Assembly (NCBI GenBank): GCA_963738665.1
Contig: CAVTXL010000013.1
Coordinates: forward strand, 110,038 to 174,037
Direction of reading: 5' to 3'
Length of the DNA stretch: 64,000 nt
Origin: JABDGM01 sp963738665
GTDB lineage: Bacteria > Planctomycetota > Planctomycetia > Pirellulales > Lacipirellulaceae
The position numbers were made by a program, and so were the translations under genes. Of this stretch, positions 24,198 through 33,792 are shown in pieces. The first letter of the stretch is position 1; the number at the start of each line of letters is the position of its first letter. The notes under the pieces are model-generated. The model saw nothing but the letters and a program-made list of their open reading frames with translations. It searched no databases and was not told where the DNA came from.

Positions 24198-26139
24198 GTG
24201 ACACTTGAACCCATCCTACCCACGATTAATTCGCCCCAAGACTTGCGCAAGCTGTCGTTGCCACAGCTCGAACGGCTGGCGACTGAGATGCGCGAAGTGC
24301 TGTGCAATCTCGTCAGTTGCCGCAGCGCCCACTTCGCCTCAAATCTGGGCGTGGTTGAGCTTTGCCTGGCCCTGCACCAGACGTTCGACTTCCGGCATGA
24401 TCGCTTGATTTGGGATACGGGCCATCAGATCTATCCTCACAAATTGATCACTGGCCGCTATCTGCAGTTCGACACGATGCGGACGAAGGGCGGCCTGATG
24501 GGGTACCCCAACCCGGCCGAGAGCGATTACGACCTGTTCATGACGGGCCACGCGGGCGCCAGCGTGTCGACGGCGCTGGGCCTGGCGGGCGGCGATGCGC
24601 TGTTGCGGCCGGAGGAGAATCGCTGGAGCGTGGCCGTCATTGGCGACGGGGCCTTCCCATCGGGCATTGTTTACGAAGCGCTCAACAACGCGGGCCGCTT
24701 CGGCAAGCGGCTGTTGGTGGTGCTGAACGACAACAAAATGTCGATTTGCCCGCGGGTGGGCGGCATGGCCGACTATCTCGACCGCATCCGCATGAACCGG
24801 ATGTATTCCGGTTTGAAGGACGAAGTTGCGCGGGTGCTTTCGAAGGTGCCGCTGTTGGGCGACCCGGTCGAGCGGCTGTTGGCCCAAGTGAAAGAGGCGG
24901 CCAAGGCCGGCCTGCATGGCGGCATGCTGTTCGAGGACATGGGTCTGCGTTACTTCGGGCCGATCGACGGGCACGACATCGGCCTGTTGCGGAAGTATTT
25001 CCGAATGGCCCGCAACATGGACGGACCGGTTTTGCTGCATGCCGTGACGGAGAAGGGCCACGGCTTTCGGCCGGCGGCGGAAGACCCGGTGCTGTTCCAC
25101 GCGCCGCCGCAATTTGCGCGGCAAGCCGACCGCGTCATAGAAATGAAAAAGAGTGCCGCCCGAACTTTCACGCACGTCGCGTCGGGGGCGATTTACGAGC
25201 AAATGAAGGCTGACCCGCGCGTGACGGTGATCACGGCCGCCATGTGCCAGGGGAACAACTTGGAGCGGATCCGTGACGAGATTCCGGAGCGATTCTTCGA
25301 CACGGGCATCTGCGAAAGCCACGCGGTGGCGATGGCGGCCGGACAGGCGAAAGTGGGCTTGCGGCCGATCGTAAACATCTACAGCACGTTCCTGCAGCGT
25401 TCGTACGACCAGGTGTTCCAAGAGGTGGCTCTGCAAAACTTGCCCGTAACGTTCATGATGGACCGGGCCGGGTTGGCTGGGCCGGACGGGCCCACGCATC
25501 ATGGCGCGTTTGACTTCGGCTATATGCGGCGTGTTTCCGAACATGACGATCATGGCCCCGGGCGACGAATACGACCTGCCGCAGATGCTGGACCTGGCGC
25601 TCGCGCACAATGGTCCCTGTGCCATTCGCTATCCCAAGGCCGCGGCGAGGACGCTCGACGGCCCGCGCGCCGCCGTCGAACTCGGCAAGAGTGAAGTGCT
25701 GTCGTGGGGCGCAGACGGAGCGATCATTTGCTGTGGCGCGCTGCTGCCCGCTTGCCTCGATGCGGCCCACGCGCTGGCGGACGAACACTTGCAGGTCGGC
25801 GTGATCAACGCCCGCTTCGCCAAGCCGATCGATACCGAGACGATTTTCCGCGCCATCCGCCAGTGTAGTCTTGTGGTCCTGGTGGAAGAGGCGGCGCTCG
25901 CGGGCGGCTTTGGCTCGGCGGTGCTGGAGGCGGCGGTCGATGCTGGCCTCGACATGCGCCACGTCCGTCGCCTGGGCATCCCCGATCGCTTCATCGAACA
26001 TGGTGAACGGAGCGAACTGCTGGCCGATTTGGGCCTCGATGCCGCCGGCATCGCCGCGGCGTGTCGCCGGATCCACACCAGCAGCGTGGGACCGCCAGTG
26101 ACGACTCACGTCCCGAGCCTGAGCCACATGCGGCGCTGA
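24198..26139 (+). CDS. dxs: 1-deoxy-D-xylulose-5-phosphate synthase, one frameshift
   Basis: Start GTG 24198. The first frame carries the DXS core: WDTGHQIYPHKLITGR, then FMTGHAGASVSTALGLA, then GDGAFPSGIVYEALNNAG with LNDNKMSI (thiamine diphosphate site), and transketolase sequence up to HHGAFDFGYMRR. The remaining C-terminal half (VFPNMTIMAPGDEYDLPQML to 26139) continues in the next frame. An extra T in the GTTTCC run near 25530-25536 would explain it. DXS is the first, usually essential, step of the MEP isoprenoid pathway, so a sequencing indel is the simplest explanation. Confidence 0.9.
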
Positions 26140-26186
26140 GCCGCGCCCTGACCCGTTGTCGTGCAAAACGTGAAGGAACCACGTCG

Positions 26187-27041
26187 ATGCCCGCCCCTCG
26201 TCTTTCTCGCGCAATTATCCTGGCCCACGGCTCGCGGCCTGCGATGCGGGCCGCCGTCGATCGGTTGCGGCCGACGATCGAGCACTATCTTACGGTCGTG
26301 GGCGTCTCGCTCGATTTTGGCGCAACACTCGACACGAGCGGCGCCGATCTCGTGATCGTGCTGGGTGGCGACGGTTCGATCCTGCGATCAGCGCGACAAA
26401 TGGGCTACCAGCAAAAGCCGGTGCTGGGGGTGAATTTGGGGCGGCTGGGCTTTCTGGCGGCGCTGCAGCCGGAACAGCTCGACAGCGTTCTGCCGGAGAT
26501 TGCGGCCGGACAGCACCGGCTGCGTGAGCACCTGATGTTCGAGTGCTCGGTCCGGCGCGGCGGCGAATTGCTGCACGAGGCGCTGGGGCTCAACGAGGCC
26601 GAAGTGCTAGCAGGCCCGCCGTTCGCAATGGTGGACGTTCAGCTTTACGTTGACGGAGAATTGGCCACTACCTATAGTTGCGACGGCCTGATCGTCAGCA
26701 CCCCAGTCGGTTCGACGGCGCACAGCCTGTCGGCCGGCGGCCCGATTCTGCGCAACGAGATCGACGCCTTCGTCATCGTACCGATTTGCCCGCACACGCT
26801 GACGCATCGGCCGGTCGTCGATTCGGCCGAACGGACGATCGAGTTGGCGGTGCCGCTGCCACACGAAGGGACGTCGCTCGTCGTCGACGGCCTCGTGCTG
26901 TGCACGCTGACGGCCGACGACCGCGTGAAAGTAGTGCGCTCGAAAGCTCGGTTCCAAATGATCGAGGTGGGCGACCAAAGCTATTATCGCACACTACACG
27001 AAAAACTGGGCTGGGGCGGACAATTGAAATTGAATCCGTAA
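26187..27041 (+). CDS. nadK: NAD kinase
   Basis: 284 aa from ATG 26187, with GAAGGAA about 10 nt upstream (frame open from 26061, overlapping dxs). The ATP/NAD site GGDGS is at 60-64, followed by VNLGRLGFLA, the NE dyad in LGLNEAEV, TYSCDGLIVSTPVGSTAHSL and the C-terminal SLVVDG motif. It phosphorylates NAD+ to NADP+. Last gene of the xseA-xseB-ispA-dxs-nadK run. Confidence 0.95.
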   Translation: MPAPRLSRAIILAHGSRPAMRAAVDRLRPTIEHYLTVVGVSLDFGATLDTSGADLVIVLGGDGSILRSARQMGYQQKPVLGVNLGRLGFLAALQPEQLDSVLPEIAAGQHRLREHLMFECSVRRGGELLHEALGLNEAEVLAGPPFAMVDVQLYVDGELATTYSCDGLIVSTPVGSTAHSLSAGGPILRNEIDAFVIVPICPHTLTHRPVVDSAERTIELAVPLPHEGTSLVVDGLVLCTLTADDRVKVVRSKARFQMIEVGDQSYYRTLHEKLGWGGQLKLNP

Positions 27042-27073
27042 GGATGCGGAAAATGTTCAATGCCAAGTGACCA

Positions 27074-27144
27074 ATGCAAAGTGCAAAACGATGTGTGCGG
27101 CTGTTTTGATTTGCATTTTGCCTTGAGTGCTTTGCATTTTGTAT
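27074..27144. repeat. 7-bp repeats upstream of the 27171 gene
   Basis: ATGCAAA and GTGCAAA (27074-27087), then, inverted, TTTGCAT, TTTGCCT, TGAGTGC, TTTGCAT, TTTGTAT end to end at 27110-27144. The last unit is followed by TTGGTTCCC, a 9-mer also found after the heptamers at 47401-47442. Confidence 0.7.
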
Positions 27145-27170
27145 TTGGTTCCCGCGCAAGGATGCGTTTT

Positions 27171-28259
27171 ATGGATCGCAGCTCGCAATACTCTCCTTCT
27201 ATCGTGATCTATGGCGTGTGTGCGTTTTGCTTCACCTGCCCTTCTTTCCTTCGGGCGGACGACATAAAGCCGGGTGCCGCGGACTCATCCACTGAGGCCG
27301 CCTCGTCGCGGGCTGAGCAGGACGGAACAAAATACCTGCTGCGGTACAAATGCGCGATCGGCGACGTTTGGCGGTACGAAGTTTCGCATCGGGCCTCGAT
27401 TCGCAGCACGATCGATCAGACGACGCAAGCGGCCCAAACAAGGACCGATTCGGTAAAGTCGTGGAAAATTACCGATGTGCTCGCAGACGGCTCGATCGAA
27501 TTCATGACCGTCGTGGAGAAAGTCCGGATGGTTAACCAACTTCCCGACACGAAGCCGACGGAATATGACAGCGAGCGCGACACGACTCCGCCGCCCGGCT
27601 ATGAAGACGCGGCGCGGAGCGTCGGCGTCCCGTTGTCGATCGTGCGGATGACACCGTACGGCAAAGTCGTCCGACGGGACGCGAAGATTCGCCGCGCAAG
27701 TGGCGACGACGACGGCCCGCTGACTGTCCTGCTGCCTGAGCAGCCGGTCACGGTTGGCGACGCGTGGGACGAGCCGTTCAATTTGACGGTTGTCCTCAAA
27801 ACGGGCGGCACGAAGGCGGTTCAGACTGCGCCGGCACTACAAACTGGCCGGCGTGGAAAACGGCGTCGCGACGATATCGATTGCTTACCAGGTATTGACG
27901 CCCGTCGATCCACAAATCGAATCTCAGCTCGTGCAACGCTTGATGGATGGCGAAGCTCGGTTCGACATCGACGCCGGCCGCGTCGTCAGCCAAAGGATGG
28001 ATGTCGATAAACGCATCCTCGGCTTCGCGGGTCCGACGAGCAGCTTGCAGTATGTCGTGCGGATGGAAGAGAAGCTATTGTTCGCGCCCCACAAGATCAC
28101 ACTCAAACCGGCTGAAAAGCCAATTCCCCAAACCGCCCAGGCGCCTGCCAAGACGGACGCGCCGCCGCAATTAGCGCCACCGGCCCCGACGACGGAAGCC
28201 GCACGCACGGCCGCGCCCCAGCGGACGCTGGCACAGGGCAGACGACGCAAAAGCGATAG
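27171..28259 (+). CDS. Exported conserved hypothetical protein (DUF6263-like), frameshifted
   Basis: Start ATG 27171 with AAGGA 8 nt upstream; signal peptide of ~30 residues (SIVIYGVCAFCFTCPSFLRA). The body (YLLRYKCAIGDVWRYEVSHR, then ITDVLADGSIEFMTVVEKVR, then VPLSIVRMTPYGKVVRR) is lost from its frame near 27820-27840. It continues in the adjacent frame as YKLAGVENGVATISIAYQVL and RFDIDAGRVVSQRMDVDKRI. A second change near the end would give the stop at 28257-28259. It resembles periplasmic proteins that test lipid or surfactant resistance, but the role is unknown. Confidence 0.65.
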
Positions 28260-28264
28260 GCACC

Positions 28265-29749
28265 TTACGCGGTCGCGATGCCTTCCACTTCGTGCACGAG
28301 CACAACGTCGTGCGCGCCGCTCGCCATCTCTGCGCCTTCGGGGCCGGCAGCCAGGTGCGAGCCCCCGACAATCACGATACGGTCGCCCTGCGTCGCATAA
28401 CCGACGCGGCACGCCCACTCGTCGGCGTGCCGAATGAGGGCGTGCATGTCGCGGGCCGGCGCGTCGCGGACGGGCGTTACGCCCCAGTACAGACACATCC
28501 GCCGCAGTGTTTCCTCGCACGAGCTGACGCCGACGGTCGGCGCGAAGCTGCGCTGTTGCGACAAGGCCAGCGCGGTGCGGCCCGAATGACTGGCCACGAA
28601 CACCAGTTTCGCGTCGACATCGTAGGCCATTTGGCCGGCGGCCCGCACGGCCGCCCGGGTGATGGCGTGCAGACCGTGGCCGTTCTCCTCGATCTTGCGG
28701 GGCTCGCGACGCTGCATGCTGGCCTCCGTTGCCAGCGCGATGCGGTTCATCATCGCCACCGCTTCCAATGGAAACTTGCCGACGGCCGTTTCGCCGGAAA
28801 GCATGCAGGCGTCGGCCCCATCGAGAATCGCATTCGCAACGTCCGTCGCTTCGGCGCGGGTTGGCCGGGGTGAATCTTGCATGCTGTCGAGCATCTGCGT
28901 CGCAATGATCGCCGGGCGATGCAAGCGCCCGCAGGTGGCGATGATCCGCTTCTGCTCAACTGGCATTTGGGCCACGTCAATCTCGACGCCCAAATCGCCC
29001 CGGGCTACCATTACGGCGTCGGCCGCTTCCACGATCTCGTCCAGCCGCTCGAGCGCCTCGCGTTTTTCGATTTTAGCCACGACGCTGGCGTCGGAGCCGC
29101 TGGATTGGAGAATGTTCTTGAGCGCCCGCACTTCGTCCGGCGCACGGACGAAACTTAGCCCGACAAAGTCGACGCCGGCCTGAGCTGCCCAGATTGCGTG
29201 CTGATGATCGGTGACACTGATCGCCGGTACGCTCAGTTTGGCGCCTGGCAAGTTGATTCCTTGCCGGCTGCGAATGATGCCGGGGTGCACGACACGGAGC
29301 GTGGCGCGCTGGGCATCTTTCGCTTCGACGACCATGCTCACGGTGCCGTCGGCCAGCATCACGTGGTCGCCGATGCGGAGTTCTTTGACGAGCCTCGGAT
29401 ACGTCGAAGTCAACTCGTTGGACGCCGCTCGGTGCGAGTTGTTCGAGATATAGAACACCGCATCGGGTTCGCAGACGACACGGTCGTCCGCGACGTCGCC
29501 CAGGCGAATCTTTGGGCCGCCCAAATCAACCAAAATGGCGATCGGTGAGCCAATTTGTTCGCTGAGCGCGCGAATATTGTCGACGTGCGGCTGTTGTACT
29601 TCCGGGCCGGCATGGGCCATGTTCAGTCGAAAGACGTCGACGCCGGCGCGCACAAGCTCGGCCAGTTGGTGTGGTTCGGAAAAGGCCGGGCCGATGGTGG
29701 CGACAATTTTAGTACGCGAACGCAGGCGCGGGTCGAGAAATGAATTCAT
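28265..29749 (-). CDS. pyk: Pyruvate kinase
   Basis: 494 aa from ATG 29749 (an ATG at 29809 in the same frame adds 20 residues that lack family similarity). Motifs: TRTKIVATIGPA-like start (SRTKIVATIGPAF), NMAHAGPE, VDLGGPKIRLG, FVGLSFVRAPDEV, AKIEKREAL, VMVARGDLGVEI and ETAVGKFP. Catalyses phosphoenolpyruvate plus ADP to pyruvate plus ATP. Convergent with the 27171 gene. Confidence 0.95.
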   Translation of the reverse strand: MNSFLDPRLRSRTKIVATIGPAFSEPHQLAELVRAGVDVFRLNMAHAGPEVQQPHVDNIRALSEQIGSPIAILVDLGGPKIRLGDVADDRVVCEPDAVFYISNNSHRAASNELTSTYPRLVKELRIGDHVMLADGTVSMVVEAKDAQRATLRVVHPGIIRSRQGINLPGAKLSVPAISVTDHQHAIWAAQAGVDFVGLSFVRAPDEVRALKNILQSSGSDASVVAKIEKREALERLDEIVEAADAVMVARGDLGVEIDVAQMPVEQKRIIATCGRLHRPAIIATQMLDSMQDSPRPTRAEATDVANAILDGADACMLSGETAVGKFPLEAVAMMNRIALATEASMQRREPRKIEENGHGLHAITRAAVRAAGQMAYDVDAKLVFVASHSGRTALALSQQRSFAPTVGVSSCEETLRRMCLYWGVTPVRDAPARDMHALIRHADEWACRVGYATQGDRIVIVGGSHLAAGPEGAEMASGAHDVVLVHEVEGIATA

Positions 29750-30013
29750 CGTTCTAAAGGACGGCAATGTCTCGTTCTTCGCCTGTGTCGAGCGCTTCGT
29801 TGCAACCATGATTGTCTCTTTTCGGCGGTGTTCTGAAAATAGCGCGGCCCTACCCTATTTCGTGCCGACTTCCAGCGAACTCCCGCCAAATACGCCCAGA
29901 CGCTCGCCGCCCGCTTGATTCAGACCGTACCGATCAACCATACTTTTTTCCCGGTCAGTTTTGCTCGGGGGCGGACCTCGCCCCACCGCTAAAATCGGAA
30001 AACACCACGCGAA

Positions 30014-30596
30014 ATGCCTGAAGGACTCGAAAACATGGATCGAGAGCACGTCCCGCCCGGCGACAAAAATTCGCGTGGAGACGAAGCGAACCCGCGAAAT
30101 TCGCTTTCGCTGCGGACGTTCGGCGTCGTTGTGCTCGCCGCCATTTGCCTGGTCGCGGCCGTGGGGCTGGCGCTGGAAATGTTCGTCGCCGACCGGATTC
30201 CTGCTTTGACACGTGAGCGCCTGGCCGAGGCCGAGTCGCTCTGGCAGCGGAACCAGCCGGAGAATTATGACCTGAACTTGGCGATTCGGGGTGAGCGGCC
30301 GGGGCCCGTGCATGTGGAGGTGCGCGGCGGCGAAGTGGTCGCCATGACCCGCGACGGGCGGACGCCCGATCAACGTACATGGCGGACCTGGTCGGTGCCG
30401 GGGCAGTTCGAAATGCTGGAGCGCGAAATCGTGCTGGCCGAGGATCCGCAGCATGAGGCGAACATGCCGGCCGGCGCGGATGCAATTGCGATGTGAGTTT
30501 GACCCGCAATATGGATTTCCGCAACGCTATCAACGTACCGTCTTCGGCGGCGGTCCCGACGTTTATTGGCAAGTCACAGAATTTGCGGTGCGATAA
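30014..30596 (+). CDS. Membrane-anchored DUF6174-type protein, frameshifted near its end
   Basis: Starts at ATG 30014 or ATG 30035. One membrane segment (TFGVVVLAAICLVAAVGLAL) at ~35-54 is followed by PENYDLNLAIRGERPGPVHV, the DUF6174 pattern. In the first frame it stops at 30496; the family-like ending CEFDPQYGFPQRYQRT, then DVYWQVTEFAVR, is in another frame and ends at 30596. A single indel near 30480 restores it. It is immediately followed by the SDR gene (GTG at 30597). Confidence 0.7.
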
Positions 30597-31403
30597 GTGG
30601 ATTACTGGCGCGACAAGCGAGCGGTGATTACCGGCGGCTCATCCGGCCTCGGCCGCGCGTTGGCCGGCGTCCTCGTCCAACATGGCGCGCACGTGGCCAT
30701 TGTGGCCCGCGGGCAGGCATCACTGGACGAAACAGCCCAGCACCTGGGCGCACTGGGGGGCGACGTGCTACCGCTTGTGGCCGATGTGACCGACCGCGAC
30801 GCGGTGCAACAAGTCGCCGGCACGGTGCAGAGAATCTGGGGGGGCGTCGACTTTGTGGGCCACTGCGCGGGTCGCTCCATGCGCGGCAATGCGCTGGCGA
30901 CTTCCGTCGCCGATTTCCGCAGTCTGTGGGAGGCCAATTTTCTCTCGGCCGTGCACTTGGCGCTGGCGTTTGCCGAGCCGTTGGCGGAGAGCCACGGGCA
31001 CCTGGTGTTGGTCGGTTCCTTGGCCAGCAAAGTAGCTCCCCGATATCTGGGCGCTTACCCAGCCAGCAAATTTGCCCTGGCCGCGCTGGCCCAGCAGTTG
31101 CGGTTGGAATGCAACGATCGCGGGGTTCACGTGTTGCTTGTGTGCCCCGGGCCGATCGCTCGTGAAGGGGGCGGACGTTATCACGATCAAGCGGCCGACG
31201 TGCCGCCCAAAGCTTTTCAACCCGCGGGCGGCGCCAAAGTTCGCCGAATCGATCCGCAGCGCCTCGCCGAACGCGTTCTTACCGCGTGCGAAAAGCGACG
31301 CCCCGAGCTCATCGTCCCCGGCACCGCGCGGCTGCTATTCGCAGTTTCCCAGTTGTCGCCCACACTTGGCGACTGGCTGCTCCGCAAATGGACGGCGGTG
31401 TGA
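30597..31403 (+). CDS. Short-chain dehydrogenase/reductase
   Basis: 268 aa; GTG 30597 directly follows the upstream stop. Rossmann motif TGGSSGLG (residues ~12-19), NAG-like GHCAGR, catalytic Ser in LVGSLAS and YPASK (Tyr...Lys). An extended C-terminal helical region (ERVLTACEKRRPELIVPG, LGDWLLRKW) is typical of the 3-ketodihydrosphingosine reductase/DltE-like SDR group. Probably reduces a keto lipid or steroid-like substrate with NADPH; substrate unknown. Confidence 0.88.
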   Translation: MDYWRDKRAVITGGSSGLGRALAGVLVQHGAHVAIVARGQASLDETAQHLGALGGDVLPLVADVTDRDAVQQVAGTVQRIWGGVDFVGHCAGRSMRGNALATSVADFRSLWEANFLSAVHLALAFAEPLAESHGHLVLVGSLASKVAPRYLGAYPASKFALAALAQQLRLECNDRGVHVLLVCPGPIAREGGGRYHDQAADVPPKAFQPAGGAKVRRIDPQRLAERVLTACEKRRPELIVPGTARLLFAVSQLSPTLGDWLLRKWTAV

Positions 31404-31442
31404 TTTTCGCGAGTTCCGCGACGTCGTTGGCTGAAAATGAAA

Positions 31443-31476
31443 ACCCGGTTGGCCCTGCGAGGGGTGCCAACCGGGT
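31443..31476. terminator. Strong hairpin terminator
   Basis: ACCCGGTTGGC pairs with GCCAACCGGGT (11-bp stem). Read on the minus strand it is followed by TTTTCATTTTC, a good intrinsic terminator. On the plus strand it lies 40 nt after the SDR stop but lacks a T run. Confidence 0.7.
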
Positions 31477-31615
31477 CTTCCGGGTAGGGACGCGAGCGAT
31501 CGCCTCGGATCTTGCCGAGGGCTTTCGGCCTGGCACGGCGACATCGGCCGGACTACCCAACCCGATGGCGGGACCGCCGTGCTACGCCCGTCGCTTTCGC
31601 TCCCTGGTGATGTGA
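31443..31615 (-). ncRNA. Candidate structured RNA on the minus strand
   Basis: Several nested stems lie upstream of the minus-strand terminator: GCACGGCG/CGCCGTGC (31533-31540 with 31575-31582) enclosing CATCGG/CCGATG (31542-31547 with 31562-31567), then CCTCGG/CCGAGG (31503-31508 with 31515-31520) and GGGTAG/CTACCC (31484-31489 region with 31553-31558). No ORF fits. I could not match it to 4.5S, 6S, tmRNA, RNase P or a known riboswitch. Direction is inferred from the T run only. Confidence 0.35.
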
Positions 31616-32187
31616 ACCTTGCAGTATCCCGTGGCGGGCAATGGTCGCCATACCCCGGCGACAGCTTTTGCTAATATTCACATGCGCTCGATTGCGCCGA
31701 CAAGTGCTTTCGCGGCCGTCCCTGACGAGTTCGGCCAATGCTGGCCCATGGCGACGGCTTGCGGACGCCCATATGATAATGCACGTCGCGTGCCATTCGG
31801 GCCGAGTCAATTCCCGGCGCTGCTTCTTTGGCCGCAAAATGTTATGGGATGGGCCCGCAAAAAATGCGGCGCCGCCGCACATCGAGGGCACTGAGAATCC
31901 TGCTGCTCGCCGATGAGTTGAGGCGCGATGAGGTCCTTTGATCGGTGTTCGAGTTGTAGGATTTACAAGTTCGTAGCTGTCAATGACAGCGGCGGGCTGT
32001 GGCTGCAATTGTGAGTGGCCCCGGCGTTCGCTACCATCGACCGGATTTTCCGAAATGCCGGGAACGTCGTCGCGAGCCACCGTGCCACATCGGCCCTGGC
32101 GGCGTGGCCTGCTCGGCGTACGCCGCGGATTCGCGATCTTTGCCACGGCGTCGCTTGGACCGCCCAAACGCTCAGAGCGCAAACGCA
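31616..32187. other. Gene-free stretch
   Basis: Short ORFs exist in several frames, but none shows a start site, a domain or a conserved-looking composition. Nothing else recognised. The TPR lipoprotein promoter should lie at its right end. Confidence 0.4.
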
Positions 32188-33125
32188 ATGCGCCTCCTAA
32201 TCTTCCTCATCTTTTGTTTGTGGTCCTCGCTCGTAGCCGGCTGCGCACTTGTCGGCCGGCACGGCCCAGCATCGGCGGATGGCGCCACGGCGCGCGATCT
32301 TTCCATGCAAGGCATCGCGGCGATGGAACACGGCGATTGGCAACGGGCCGAGTCGCTACTCCGCCAATCGCTGCAGAGCTCGTCGAGCGAGGCCCAGAGC
32401 CACCGCTACTTGGCCGAGGTCCTATGGAATCGCGGCGCGACGCAGGAAGCAATTGCACAGATAGTAGCAGCCACACAGGCTGACGCGACCGATGCCCCCC
32501 TTGCAGTGCGGGCCGGCGAAATGCTGCTCGCCGTCGGCGCGACCGAGCGAGCCCACGCCCAGGCCGATCAGGCAATTCGACTCGATCCCACGTTGTCGTC
32601 CGCTTGGGCGCTGCGTGGGCGGGCATATTGGCACCTGAATCAACCCGATCGCGCCTTGGGCGACCTGCACCACGCGCTAGAGAATTCGCCGAATAACCGA
32701 GATGTGTTGCTCGACTTGGCGGCCGTTTATCGGCAAACCGGCCAGTCGACGCGCTGCCTTACGACCCTGAACCACCTGCTCGACACGTACTCGCCGGGCG
32801 AGGAGCCGCAATCCGTGCTGCTCATGGAGGGACTGGCACTTCACGATCTCGGCCGCGGTCAGCAGGCCGCGGAAACTCTGCTCGCCGCCAGCCAGCACGG
32901 TCCGCCGAATGCGGCCGTATGGTGCGCGCTGGCCGAAGCGCAGGCCGCGCTGGGCAACTACGCGGAAGCGACAGCCAGCGCCAGCGGGCGCTGGGGGTGG
33001 ATTCCAACCATGCCGCCAGCCGACGCCTGTTGGCCCAGCTAGCCTCGCGGCCCGCCGGAGCAGCGGCGAGCGCCGCTAAACCCGCCCGCGGCCCCGGCCC
33101 GAGCAACGCACGTTGCGCGTCATAA
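32188..33125 (+). CDS. TPR-repeat lipoprotein, frameshifted near the C-terminus
   Basis: Start ATG 32188. The lipobox SLVAGC follows a short hydrophobic helix, so it is exported and lipidated. The body is built of 34-residue helical pairs: GIAAMEHGDWQRAESLLRQS, HRYLAEVLWNRGATQEAIAQ, AWALRGRAYWHLNQPDRALG and AVWCALAEAQAALGNYAEA. The last part (LGVDSNHAASRRLLAQLASR) is in the next frame and ends at 33125; one indel near 32975 restores it. A protein-interaction scaffold on a membrane is likely; partners unknown. Confidence 0.75.
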
Positions 33126-33295
33126 TCGCGCCAGCCATCACGGGCGCGGCGCGGTGGGATTTCGATTTGCAGCGCCGGAATCGATTTGCGGTGCGCCATT
33201 CTGTGACGTATGTTTCCACGGGCGCACTACCGGATCGTGCGCTCTGGCGCCGCTTGAATTGACCCACCCAGATCCGTTTCTGTTTGGTGCTCACG

Positions 33296-33532
33296 ATGTC
33301 GCTACTGGCCACTCCACCCGAAGTCTTTCTCGACCGCCGAACCCAACATCATTCGGAAAATGGGCCGGTGATCGAGCGCCGGCAGTTCGCTAACAGTTAC
33401 GATGATTTGTCGCCGGATGCTGCGGAGCTGGCCCGGGCGATCGACGGGTACAAGCTGCAGCACCGCCGCCGCTTCATCAATTTTGAAGAAATGCTGGCGA
33501 TCATCAAGTCGCTTGGCTATCGGCGCTGGTAG
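33296..33532 (+). CDS. Small conserved protein (planctomycete type)
   Basis: 78 aa from ATG 33296. The end SYDDLSPDAAELARAIDGYK followed by HRRRFINFEEMLAIIKSLGY matches a small protein widespread in planctomycetes, with a helical C-terminus that may be a recognition element. No known function. A 7-bp hairpin (AGCCCGT/ACGGGCT) overlaps its stop. Confidence 0.75.
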   Translation: MSLLATPPEVFLDRRTQHHSENGPVIERRQFANSYDDLSPDAAELARAIDGYKLQHRRRFINFEEMLAIIKSLGYRRW

Positions 33533-33555
33533 CCCGTTGAAAAACTCCACGGGCT
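33531..33555 (+). terminator. Hairpin overlapping the stop of the small planctomycete gene
   Basis: AGCCCGT (33531-33537) pairs with ACGGGCT (33549-33555) around an A-rich loop. No strong T run follows, so it is a weak candidate. Confidence 0.4.
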
Positions 33556-33648
33556 GCTTCATCGCAAGGTAGCGCTGTCAAAACTGCGACCAAAGTCGCA
33601 GTCTTGCGAGCCGTGACGAGCTTTGCTCGGCACTGGGCGAGGTTGAAA

Positions 33649-33665
33649 AACGCCACGCTGGCGTT
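33649..33665 (-). terminator. Intrinsic terminator downstream of the ABC permease
   Basis: AACGCCA-CGC-TGGCGTT. On the minus strand the stem is followed by TTTTCAACC, so it fits a terminator about 130 nt after the stop of the minus-strand permease gene. Confidence 0.6.
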
Positions 33666-33792
33666 CTTGACAGGCTGCTAGTGCAATCCGGCATCGCAAT
33701 GCACGGGCAACAAGCCGGTTGCCCTGCACCACAAAGTCTCTCGATACCAGGGTGGCAGCAGAACGATTGACTCGGACGGTGAATGCGCGCCG

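Noticed and set aside
31484..31558. 76-nt closed structure of tRNA length
   Set aside because: No T-arm or anticodon arm pattern (no TTCRA), so not a tRNA.
31619..31916. Two overlapping short ORFs after the SDR gene
   Set aside because: No family similarity or ribosome site; overlap a structured-RNA region.
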